Of a DNA stretch of 35,594 bases, positions 24,762 to 32,279 are shown one piece after another. The position numbers were made by a program, and so were the translations under genes. The stretch spans positions 1 through 35,594 of the forward strand of contig SKLV01000098.1 of assembly GCA_007121385.1 (NCBI GenBank), in the 5' to 3' direction. Every line of letters begins with the position of its first letter. The stretch's first letter is position 1. Source of the stretch: Bdellovibrionales bacterium (GTDB lineage: Bacteria > Bdellovibrionota > Bdellovibrionia > Bdellovibrionales > UBA1609). The notes beneath the pieces were generated by a model. The model did not search any database. It saw nothing but the letters and a program-made list of their open reading frames with translations, and had not been told where the DNA came from.

Positions 24762-25175
24762 TTACCTCGTACCTTCGGTGACGGCATAGCGCATAGAGGC
24801 CAACTTTTTATTCATCAACTGAAGGGCCGCCTTGTACAAAATAGAGTTTTCGTTAAGAGTGGCTATCTCTTTTTCCATATCCACAGTATTCCCATCCTGG
24901 GAGACATTCACATCTGGGTTGTCGTAGACATCTGGACGCACTCTGGACAGGGACCCTTGGCCCATGAGAAAGTGGTCAGGATGATCTGCATGGAGACGAC
25001 CAAGCCTCTCACGATCAATGGCTCTGGATAAGGCCTGTTCAAAGTCCACCACTTGGGCCTTGTAGCCAGGAGTTTCCGCATTGGCAATGTTGGCGGCGGT
25101 GACATTGTGACGCAAGAGCCGCATATTGACCGAGGCCGCCAAGGCGTCCGTGGTTTTATCAAAAAGTCCACTCAT
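24762..25175 (-). CDS. flgB: Flagellar proximal rod protein FlgB
   Basis: 137 residues. FlgB is the first rod protein. The conserved pattern is seen: LLRHNVTAANIANAETPGYKA at about 20-40 and the C-terminal DMEKEIATLNENSILYKAALQ then LNKKLASMRYAV-like ending. The ATG overlaps the stop of the upstream sigma-54 activator in an ATGA, so the regulator and the first structural gene are translationally coupled. The upstream GGGGGTG may serve as ribosome binding site. Confidence 0.93.
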   Translation of the reverse strand: MSGLFDKTTDALAASVNMRLLRHNVTAANIANAETPGYKAQVVDFEQALSRAIDRERLGRLHADHPDHFLMGQGSLSRVRPDVYDNPDVNVSQDGNTVDMEKEIATLNENSILYKAALQLMNKKLASMRYAVTEGTR

Positions 25176-26131
25176 GAGGTCACCCCCAAATTTAAACCAT
25201 CTCGATATTCGTTAATTTTATTGCGTAGAGTTCGAATGCTGATGCCCAACAGCTGGGCAGCCTGTGTGCGGTTTTGACAAGTGTGCTCTAAAGTTTTTAA
25301 AATAAGTAGCCGTTCCGCCTCTGAGACTGTCATTCCTGGCATCAAAGCAGGATCGCTGGGCTGGGGCCTAAAATCTTTAATCAGAATATCAGCTTCTGAA
25401 AGCTGGCGTTGAGGACTCATCAAGACCGATCTTTCAATGACATTTTGAAGCTCTCGGACATTGCCCGGCCAACTCCAGGATAAAAGCTTTTCCCGAGCCT
25501 CGGGCAAAAGTTCTTTACATTCCAATCCATTATTGGCGCAGGACATCTCTAAAAAGAGCTCAGAGAGCAAGCGAATGTCAGCCTTTCGCTGTCGCAGGGG
25601 CGGAATTTCCAAGGGGATGACATTAAGACGATAGTAGAGGTCCTCTCGAAAGCCCCCTTGCTGGATGGATTCCAGCAGATTCCTATTTGTTGTGGCAATA
25701 ATCCTAACGTCCACAGGCTGGGGCCTGTCAGCCCCTAAACGCTCAACTTCCCCTTCCTGCAAAACCCTGAGAAGCTTGGCTTGAAGGGGCAAAGACATTT
25801 CCGTAACTTCATCCAGAAGAAAGGTGCTTTTATGAGCCAGTTCAAATTTTCCCAGCTTTCGATTGAGGGCTCCCGTGAAGGCCCCTTTTTCATAGCCAAA
25901 GAGCTCACTCTCTAGAAGCCCTTCAGGCATTGCAGCACAGTTTATTGCCACAAAAGGGCGGCCAGATCGAGAGCTCTTGCTGTGAATATATCGAGCCATC
26001 AGCTCTTTACCCGTCCCGCTCTCTCCACTGATCAGTACACTGGCCCGACTCCCGGCCACATTTTCGGCCATCTGCACCAGACGGCGCATCGTAGGGTCGG
26101 CGGTATTGATCAAGTTAAACTCACTGCTCAT
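25172..26131 (-). CDS. Sigma-54-dependent activator without receiver domain (FlbD/FlrC-like)
   Basis: 319 residues from the ATG at 26131, which has AAGGAG six bases upstream; a TTG eight codons earlier is less likely. It is an AAA+ enhancer-binding protein that remodels sigma-54 RNA polymerase. Walker A GESGTGKE at 36-43, the sigma-54 contact loop GAFTGA at 83-88, Walker B STFLLDE at 102-108, the arginine-finger stretch FREDLYYRLN at 161-170, and a Fis-type HTH at about 287-309 are all intact. Unlike NtrC or FlrC there is no N-terminal receiver: only about ten residues precede the AAA+ domain. Activity must then be constitutive or controlled by a partner protein. It lies in the flagellar operon between a TPR gene and flgB, behind a sigma-54 promoter, so it may activate its own operon. 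Confidence 0.92.
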   Translation of the reverse strand: MSSEFNLINTADPTMRRLVQMAENVAGSRASVLISGESGTGKELMARYIHSKSSRSGRPFVAINCAAMPEGLLESELFGYEKGAFTGALNRKLGKFELAHKSTFLLDEVTEMSLPLQAKLLRVLQEGEVERLGADRPQPVDVRIIATTNRNLLESIQQGGFREDLYYRLNVIPLEIPPLRQRKADIRLLSELFLEMSCANNGLECKELLPEAREKLLSWSWPGNVRELQNVIERSVLMSPQRQLSEADILIKDFRPQPSDPALMPGMTVSEAERLLILKTLEHTCQNRTQAAQLLGISIRTLRNKINEYRDGLNLGVTS

Positions 26132-26164
26132 AAAAGTCTCCTTTAAGCTCTCCAATATTCCTGT

Positions 26165-29128
26165 TCACTCCACCATGGCTGGGATTCGGTTAATGTACCT
26201 TTGATATTCTTCACTCCACTGGGAATGCTGGAGTCTCTCGTCAGCCAAAGACCGGTAAATTGAGTCCTTTTGAGAGTCTAGGGCTTGCCAGATCTGTTCC
26301 GCGCCCCTAATGTCGCCCAAGTCATAAAGAATGTTGCCAGCGCGAAATCGAACATCGGCCAAGGACGTATGACTGGAAAACTCCTCCAAGAGACGGGTGT
26401 AGGACTCCAGAGCAGCTATTTTCTGCCCCTTCTTAAAGAGAATGTCGCCCTGAAGCCTCAAAGCCGCCGCCAGATTTTCAGAGGCTTGACTGTTCTGAGT
26501 TTGAGGGCCTTGCACGAGGCTCTCAACTATTTTCGCCCCCCTCTTATAATCCTTTGTCTGCTTGTAAAGCCTTGCCAGCTCTAAATCAAGCCGACTCCGC
26601 TCCTCCTGAGGACCTTTCCAGTTGGAGCGCACCCACTCCAGTCCAGCAATGGCCTCCCCAACCAAGCCTCTCTCCTCAGCTAAGCGGGCCGCCAACTCAG
26701 CCCTTTCCAGTTGCTCTTGACCACTCAACGCATTCTCAGGGCCCAAAGCACTCAGGTGGTGGGCGGCCCTAGCAAACTGTCGCTGTTCCCAGGCTGTCTT
26801 CGCCAGTCGAAGCTTTAAAGTGTCTATGGAGGGCAGGTTTTCGTTCACCCTTTTTTCTCTCTCCATCTCTGTCCCTGCAATACCCTTGAGCTCTTTAAGA
26901 ACTTTCTCATAGAGGCTGGCCGCCTGATCAAAGACTCCCGCCTGCTCATAGGCTCTGCCAATCAAATAGGGAATATCTGTTCTCGTCGAGTTTCTTAACC
27001 AGTTTCGGGAGTATTGACTGTGCAGTTTTAAGCTTTCCAAAAACTGGTTTTCACTCACCAAATCCAGAATAGCATCTGAAAATGCCGCCGCGACCCGCTG
27101 ACGAAAGAACTCCTGGTTGGTTGTAGTGGGATGGCGCTGGTAGTAGGCTGTCAAGTACTGCATAGCTCGCTGATGTTCACCCCGAGCCTGAAAACCATCG
27201 GCAATAAGGAGTGTGACAAACTCAGGAGCCCTGGGCAGGGGCGATCGCTCGGCGATCTCGAGCATCTCGGTCAGGGCCTGGTTCAACTCAGCCTCCCTCA
27301 TCCCCCTCATCCTTTGACTTAACATGCGAATACGGGCCAACTCCGCCCCGGGGTGACCCCGATAGCGAAAGTGACTCTCCAAAAAAGCCCCCATCACGCG
27401 ACTCTTGTCCACGCCGAGAATGTCCATGATTTCCCCGATCCGAGTCATGGCATAGCCCCCATGGGAGTGGGCTGGAAACCGCTTTAGAAACTCAACCAGA
27501 TGATCCAAGCTTCTCAAGTGCTGGGCCTGCCAAAATAGAGCCTCGCCCTTATTAAAGTGAGCATTTGGAAAAATATCTTCAAACTCCGGATGTTCGAGGA
27601 GAGCTTTTTGGTAAGCCTTAATGGCCTGATCATAATCTCTCTGCAGAAAATGAATGTCTCCCAATCGATACTTGGCCTCCACCGCCGAACTGGGAGACCG
27701 GGCGGATTGTACCATCTGTCGGTAGACTTCCTCGGCTTCCTCAAATTGATTAAGGCTCAAATGAACCTCAGCGAGAGCTCGACGGACCGAGTCCGTCTCC
27801 TCAGACTCAGGATGTTTTTTTAAGAAATCCACCAACCTCTGCAGAGCCCTCAGTCCGTCCTCCATCTCCAAACTTCCGTAGGCTAGAATCAGCTCTGTTC
27901 TCTCGGCAAGTGGAGAGTTGGGATAGCGATGAAGAAGATAGGTGTAGAGCTGACGGGCCTGGTCAAAGTCCCTTCTCTGTCCATTTTGGAGCCACTGACT
28001 TAAGTGCAGCTCAGCGGCCAAATTCTTCACTATTTCGTCGTAGTCTGAACTAGGATAGCGATCGTTAAAGTATTCAAAGGTCTTTAAAAAAGTGGCCAGT
28101 CGTCCTCTTTGGTAAAGTGCCAGCAAGAGTCGAGCCTCCCTATTTTCTCGAGTTTCTTTAGGGATAATTTCAAACTCTGGACGATCCTGAGCGAGATGAC
28201 GGAGACGGCTCGCCGGCATCATCAATAGAGGGAAGCGAATATATATATTACTCCGACTGGCAATCACAGCATCTGGGTTCACCTCATACTCTTTGACTCG
28301 AAAGCGGAGAAAATCCCGATCCCCACCATCAAAGACACCCCTTTGCTGGCCCCCCATGGCATTTTCTAGAAGAGCTGGATCTTCTTCTCCACTGAGAAAT
28401 TCCGCCATAGCGGGGGTGCGTCCAGACCCAACAGACTCCTCAGTGACCTCAGAATCTATTCTCTGATACTCCCCCTCAACGAGCTGTCCTGACTCCTTGA
28501 CTGGCATTGGTGCTTTTTCACTCACCCGTGGCTCTTTGGACGTCTGTGATGGGGGTTCCTGTGCCACAGGCTGCTGTACCACCTCCATGGGCCGATAAAA
28601 ATCCATGATGAGCCGAGAAGGTTCATCAGTGAGGTAATCAAAAATCTCTACCGCAGCCTCGCTGAGATGGAAGGTGACCAAATGAGATCCATCTGGCCCT
28701 TCTGTGTCCACTTCAATGGAGTTGACATGCATACCGCGAAAGGTGTTCAACTGGACAATGGTGGGGCCATCGAGAGGAGGAACCATGGCCTGTATTTTCA
28801 GATCCTCGACTCTTCTCACATCATAGTCCCAGTGACGACGGCCGGAGAGCTCTAGATGAACTGTATCTCCAATGATAGAAATCCGTCCTCGAACCTGATT
28901 CATTTGGCTACTCGCTCCCACAGCCTGCCCCAAGGTCCACTCAGAAAAGCCAAGAAAAAAAACAAAGATCAAACCCAAAACAAGGTTCCCCTGTCTTTGA
29001 GTCCTGTCGAATCTTCGGCTTGATCTTAGTCCAAAGACTCTCAGTACAAATTTCTGAGTTCTTGATTTCTGAAGTGATAATAACTTCTTATTCAAATGAG
29101 TTCCCCACTCCTTAAGAGGCTCGACCAA
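26165..29128 (-). CDS. Large TPR-repeat protein with AMIN-like N-terminal domain, first gene of flagellar operon
   Basis: 987 residues from the TTG at 29128, with AGAGG 11 bases upstream. A TTG at 29092 is also possible; no ATG lies before residue 76. After a basic N-terminus, residues 48-69 are hydrophobic (LVLGLIFVFFLGFSEWTLG), so the protein is exported or anchored in the inner membrane. Residues ~76-178 are beta-rich (VRGRISIIGDTVHLEL, PSRLIMDFYRP) and resemble AMIN domains that bind peptidoglycan. A Pro/Glu-rich linker follows (180-300). From ~330 to the end there are many TPR-like helix pairs, for example FEEAEEVYRQMV, YDQAIKAYQKALLEHPE and FDQAASLYEKVLKEL. It is followed by the sigma-54 activator gene 33 bases on. 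A periplasmic scaffold for flagellar assembly is my inference; no defined function is known to me. Confidence 0.85.
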   Translation of the reverse strand: MVEPLKEWGTHLNKKLLSLQKSRTQKFVLRVFGLRSSRRFDRTQRQGNLVLGLIFVFFLGFSEWTLGQAVGASSQMNQVRGRISIIGDTVHLELSGRRHWDYDVRRVEDLKIQAMVPPLDGPTIVQLNTFRGMHVNSIEVDTEGPDGSHLVTFHLSEAAVEIFDYLTDEPSRLIMDFYRPMEVVQQPVAQEPPSQTSKEPRVSEKAPMPVKESGQLVEGEYQRIDSEVTEESVGSGRTPAMAEFLSGEEDPALLENAMGGQQRGVFDGGDRDFLRFRVKEYEVNPDAVIASRSNIYIRFPLLMMPASRLRHLAQDRPEFEIIPKETRENREARLLLALYQRGRLATFLKTFEYFNDRYPSSDYDEIVKNLAAELHLSQWLQNGQRRDFDQARQLYTYLLHRYPNSPLAERTELILAYGSLEMEDGLRALQRLVDFLKKHPESEETDSVRRALAEVHLSLNQFEEAEEVYRQMVQSARSPSSAVEAKYRLGDIHFLQRDYDQAIKAYQKALLEHPEFEDIFPNAHFNKGEALFWQAQHLRSLDHLVEFLKRFPAHSHGGYAMTRIGEIMDILGVDKSRVMGAFLESHFRYRGHPGAELARIRMLSQRMRGMREAELNQALTEMLEIAERSPLPRAPEFVTLLIADGFQARGEHQRAMQYLTAYYQRHPTTTNQEFFRQRVAAAFSDAILDLVSENQFLESLKLHSQYSRNWLRNSTRTDIPYLIGRAYEQAGVFDQAASLYEKVLKELKGIAGTEMEREKRVNENLPSIDTLKLRLAKTAWEQRQFARAAHHLSALGPENALSGQEQLERAELAARLAEERGLVGEAIAGLEWVRSNWKGPQEERSRLDLELARLYKQTKDYKRGAKIVESLVQGPQTQNSQASENLAAALRLQGDILFKKGQKIAALESYTRLLEEFSSHTSLADVRFRAGNILYDLGDIRGAEQIWQALDSQKDSIYRSLADERLQHSQWSEEYQRYINRIPAMVE

Positions 29129-29155
29129 AATTCAGATAACCTCTAAAAAAGAAAG

Positions 29156-29173
29156 AAGCACATAAAGTGCCAA
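29156..29173 (-). promoter_or_regulatory. Sigma-54 promoter of the flagellar operon
   Basis: The minus strand reads TTGGCACTTTATGTGCTT. GG and GC are separated by exactly ten bases, as sigma-54 requires. TGGCAC is perfect and GTGCT differs by one base from TTGCT. Transcription would start near 29146, about 18 bases before the TTG of the TPR gene. The operon encodes its own sigma-54 activator, which supports the call. Confidence 0.8.
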
Positions 29174-29266
29174 GTGGCTCAGATGATCTAAAAGCTTCTT
29201 ACAAAAAAAATAAGCTGACCCCAGGCCCCTGATATCTCAGTGGTCTCTGTCATATTCCAATCAGCC

Positions 29267-29319
29267 CTGACAACTCTCTGACAGGTCTGACTTTTAGATC
29301 CTTTGGTCTAGGACAAAGG
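29267..29319. promoter_or_regulatory. Candidate upstream activator sites for the sigma-54 promoter
   Basis: About 95-160 bases upstream of the sigma-54 promoter are three CTGAC repeats (starting 29267, 29278 and 29287, spaced 11 and 9 bases). Next to them is a 20-base imperfect palindrome at 29300-29319 with the arms CCTTTG / CAAAGG. Distance and symmetry fit enhancer sites of a Fis-HTH activator. The rest of the 29129-29397 gap holds only the sigma-54 promoter and a possible TATAAA box at 29355-29360 for the divergent lipoprotein gene. Confidence 0.35.
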
Positions 29320-29397
29320 CATCGACCTGGACTATTTTTATGCAAAATTTTTCCTATAAATCTCTTGGAAAAGAGTTCGTCTTTGCCGATAAACAAG

Positions 29398-29955
29398 ATG
29401 ATGAAATGGTCAATGAAAACGGCATCTTTGATTTTTAGTTTGAATTTCTTCTTAGGCCTGAGCGGGCTGACTTCCGGCTGTGTCTCTATTCACCTTGGAG
29501 GTCAAAATCTCCATCGTGCCACGGGTTTTTCTTTTACTCCTCCCTCAGAGCCTTTCAAGGCCGTTCATGTTGAGGACCTGGATCAGGCCTGGTATTCCCC
29601 TGAAGATAAAACCAGTATCTCTTTCCTAACCGAATGTGGCGATGTTCGCCGTTTGAATTTGGACCAACTAGAACAGGGCCTATTGCGAAGTCTTGAACAG
29701 CCCAGAGTTCTAGCCAGCTCCAATGTTCCCTACCAAGGGGTTACAGCCCGACACAGTCAATTCACCGGCCAGTTGGATGGTCAGGACACTTACTATCAAG
29801 CTCGGATCTTTATTAAGGGAGACTGCCTTTACTTGATCAGTCATGTGGCTCCCCTCCCGGCCACGCCAAAAAAACAAGAGCGCCAGGCTGCCTCGACGCA
29901 TTTGCCCGGTCACACACAGTATGAAAAATTCCTAGAGGACTTTGTAGTTCCATGA
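29398..29955 (+). CDS. Hypothetical lipoprotein coupled to mlaE
   Basis: About 185 residues. Possible ATG starts are 29398, 29401 and 29413, none with a clear ribosome binding site. The signal sequence (MKTASLIFSLNFFLGL) ends in LTSGC, a good lipobox, so the protein is a predicted lipoprotein. The mature part includes GFSFTPPSEPF, AWYSPEDKTSISFLTECG, DQLEQGLLRSLE and YYQARIFIKGDCLYLISHV. Together these suggest a small alpha/beta domain with two Cys. Its stop overlaps the mlaE ATG (ATGA), so it is made together with the lipid transporter. It is not MlaA, MlaB or MlaC by any motif I can see. I suspect an outer-membrane partner of the MlaFED-type complex; that is inference. Confidence 0.75.
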   Translation: MMKWSMKTASLIFSLNFFLGLSGLTSGCVSIHLGGQNLHRATGFSFTPPSEPFKAVHVEDLDQAWYSPEDKTSISFLTECGDVRRLNLDQLEQGLLRSLEQPRVLASSNVPYQGVTARHSQFTGQLDGQDTYYQARIFIKGDCLYLISHVAPLPATPKKQERQAASTHLPGHTQYEKFLEDFVVP

Positions 29956-30716
29956 CTTTGGCGAAGGATATGATCCGCTGGATGGGCGGCACAGCGATTC
30001 TCTCCAAACAGGTCCTCAGCGAGCTGGTTCGCCCCCCTCTTTACTTCCGTTTAATACTAGAACAAATTCACCACATCGGCCTTATGTCTCTACCTCTTGT
30101 CTTTATCACAGCCATCAGCACGGGCATGGTGATGGCTTTGCAGTTTGGTCTGGGCCTAGAGAAATTCGGCGGAAAGATGTATGTGCCCAAGGTGGTCAGC
30201 CTGTCCATCATCCGGGAGCTGGGGCCTGTTTTTACCAGCTTGATGATGGCGGCCCGAGTGGGAGCCGGCATCACCAGTGAGTTGGGATCGATGAAAGTGA
30301 CTCAACAAATTGATGCCATTCGCGCCCTGGGGACCTCGCCAATTAAAAAGATTGTCATTCCGCGGGTGATTGCCTGTCTGATCTGTGTGCCTCTTTTGGG
30401 AGCCATGGCCAACTTGATCGGCATTATGGGTGGGCTGATTGTGGGCTGGAGTGAATTGGGACTCAGTCCACATTTCTATTGGCAAAAGGTTCTCGAGACC
30501 ATCGAGCTTGTGGACTATATGTCGGGAATGGGCAAGACCTTCTTTTTTGCTCTCTTTATTGCTCTGCCCGCCTGTTACTTTGGCCTCAATGTCTCCGGTG
30601 GGACCCGGGGTGTGGGTGTGGCCACCACCACTTCAGTGGTAACGGCCTCGATTCTGATTCTGGTGGGCGATTATTTTTTAACTAAGTTATTTTGGATTTT
30701 TGAACAATGGCTGTAA
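29952..30716 (+). CDS. mlaE: MlaE-type lipid ABC transporter permease
   Basis: 254 residues with five to six membrane helices. The conserved MlaE core is present: ELGPVFTSLMMAARVGAGITSELGSMKVTQQIDAIRALG at about 89-127 and RVIACLICVPLL next. MlaE with MlaF and MlaD moves phospholipids between the inner and outer membranes. It overlaps the upstream lipoprotein gene by 4 nt and mlaF by 10 nt. Confidence 0.95.
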   Translation: MTLAKDMIRWMGGTAILSKQVLSELVRPPLYFRLILEQIHHIGLMSLPLVFITAISTGMVMALQFGLGLEKFGGKMYVPKVVSLSIIRELGPVFTSLMMAARVGAGITSELGSMKVTQQIDAIRALGTSPIKKIVIPRVIACLICVPLLGAMANLIGIMGGLIVGWSELGLSPHFYWQKVLETIELVDYMSGMGKTFFFALFIALPACYFGLNVSGGTRGVGVATTTSVVTASILILVGDYFLTKLFWIFEQWL

Positions 30717-31441
30717 TTGAAGTCAAGAATTTCACCAAGTCCTTTGGTTCAAAGAAAGTGCATCGGGGTGTTAACCTCAGTGTGGAACCCGGCGAATGCT
30801 TGGGGCTTATTGGAGGCTCAGGGGTGGGGAAGTCGGTGATTCTCAGAAGCCTTATTGGCCTGGAAAAACCGGATTCAGGAGAAATTTTTATTGATGGAGA
30901 GGAGATCTCTGGCTGGACCGAAAGACAGCTGGTGGAAATTCGGAAAAAAGTGGCCTATGTTTTCCAAAATGGGGCTCTCTTTGACTCTATGACTGTCTAT
31001 GACAATTTGGCCTACCCTCTGCGCGAACACACTCCTCTTACTGAGAAAGAAATTGGTGAGCGGATTCACAGCCAGCTGGAAGAGTTTGGCCTTTTAGGCA
31101 ACCACTCCGTTTACCCCTCTCAGCTTTCGGGAGGTATGCAAAAGCGGGTGGGCTTGGCCCGATCCATTATTATGGGTCCTAAGGTGGTTCTCTATGATGA
31201 GCCCACTGCTGGACTGGACCCCTACAACACCAAAAAAATTCAAGAGATGATTTTACGACTGAAGGCCCGTGGAGTGACCTCGGTTTTCGTGACTCATGAT
31301 ATGCCCAGTGTTTATGCTGTATGTGATCGGATTGCTCTTTTGCTCAATGGAGAGATTCAAGCTTCTGGCACAGTTCAGGACTTGGAAAGGGACCCCGAAG
31401 GTTTGATGCAGAGGTTTATCAACGGAATTGAAGGAGCTTAA
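30707..31441 (+). CDS. mlaF: MlaF-type lipid ABC transporter ATP-binding protein
   Basis: 244 residues. Complete ABC ATPase: Walker A GGSGVGKS at 36-43, Q-loop Gln87 in VFQNGALFDSMTV (typical of Mla and Mkl ATPases), signature LSGGMQKR at 140-147, Walker B VVLYDEP at 160-166 followed by TAGLDP, and switch His in VTHDM. It overlaps mlaE by 10 nt and is followed directly by mlaD. Confidence 0.95.
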   Translation: MAVIEVKNFTKSFGSKKVHRGVNLSVEPGECLGLIGGSGVGKSVILRSLIGLEKPDSGEIFIDGEEISGWTERQLVEIRKKVAYVFQNGALFDSMTVYDNLAYPLREHTPLTEKEIGERIHSQLEEFGLLGNHSVYPSQLSGGMQKRVGLARSIIMGPKVVLYDEPTAGLDPYNTKKIQEMILRLKARGVTSVFVTHDMPSVYAVCDRIALLLNGEIQASGTVQDLERDPEGLMQRFINGIEGA

Positions 31442-31445
31442 GAAA

Positions 31446-32258
31446 ATGGAATCGAGCTTGGGATCAGAACTGAGAGTGGGAATATTTGTGGCCATTGGGG
31501 TCTTGGCCCTTTTGGCTTCCATTGTTTTTTTTGGCGGCGACCAAATGGTTTTAGCCCGAACCTACAGCCTTAAAGTCAAGCTGGTCGATGTCCAGGGCTT
31601 GGCTCCCGGAAGCAATGTTTCCCTAGCCGGCCTCCCGGTGGGCCGAGTACGTCGCATTGACTTCGCCCCCGGAACCACCGAGATTGAGGTTCACCTCTCC
31701 ATCAATCAGCGCTTCTCAGATCGAATCACCAGGGACTCCACAGCCTCCACCCGCACTCAGGGAGCCCTGGGGGATCGCTATATCTACATTGAGCCTGGGA
31801 CTCCTGGAGCCCCACCCCTGAAGAGCGGAGACTATATCAACTCTCTCCACCGACCTGACCTCTTAGAGATGATCTCCAGCAAGGGCTCCGAGCTCTCGAA
31901 TGTGACCGATGTGATCAGCGAGTTTCACAACCTGCTCTTGGCCTTTAATCAAGATCAAAGAACCGCCCAATTGATTGTCAACTTGGTGGGCACCAGCGGG
32001 GAACTGCAGAGACTGGTTCAAGAGATGAGGACCACCCTTCGCGAGATCCGCAGTGAGGAGTCCAAAGTGCACCTCAGCGAATCTCTCCAACACCTTCACA
32101 GTATATTGGCCAAAATTGATCGGGGGGAAGGGACTCTGGGGGCCTTAGTCAATGACCCCGCTCTCCATAATCGGCTCAGCTCCCTAGTGGGAGCTGACTC
32201 TCCCCGTCAGCGCTTTCTCCGCCCCCTGATCCGTGCCACTATGAAGTCTGAGGATTAA
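31446..32258 (+). CDS. mlaD: MlaD-type MCE-domain substrate-binding protein
   Basis: 270 residues from the ATG at 31446, chosen because AAGGAG lies upstream; the frame opens six codons earlier with a TTG. One N-terminal membrane helix (LRVGIFVAIGVLALLASIVFFGG) is followed by the MCE domain: KLVDVQGLAPGSNVSLAGLPVGRV at about 45-68 and TQGALGDRYIYIEPGTPG. A long helical C-terminus (about 135-270) exceeds that of E. coli MlaD (183 residues) and resembles longer MCE proteins. GEGTLGALVNDPALHNRL near the end is a phrase often seen in such tails. It forms the periplasmic hexamer on MlaFE. mlaC, mlaB and mlaA are not in the window. Confidence 0.93.
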   Translation: MESSLGSELRVGIFVAIGVLALLASIVFFGGDQMVLARTYSLKVKLVDVQGLAPGSNVSLAGLPVGRVRRIDFAPGTTEIEVHLSINQRFSDRITRDSTASTRTQGALGDRYIYIEPGTPGAPPLKSGDYINSLHRPDLLEMISSKGSELSNVTDVISEFHNLLLAFNQDQRTAQLIVNLVGTSGELQRLVQEMRTTLREIRSEESKVHLSESLQHLHSILAKIDRGEGTLGALVNDPALHNRLSSLVGADSPRQRFLRPLIRATMKSED

Positions 32259-32279
32259 CAGACTAAAAGAGGCCGATTC

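Noticed and set aside
29385-29392. Perfect GCCGATAA before the mla-linked lipoprotein
   Set aside because: No -35-like element stands at a suitable distance, and transcription would begin at or after the first ATG; probably chance, though left open.
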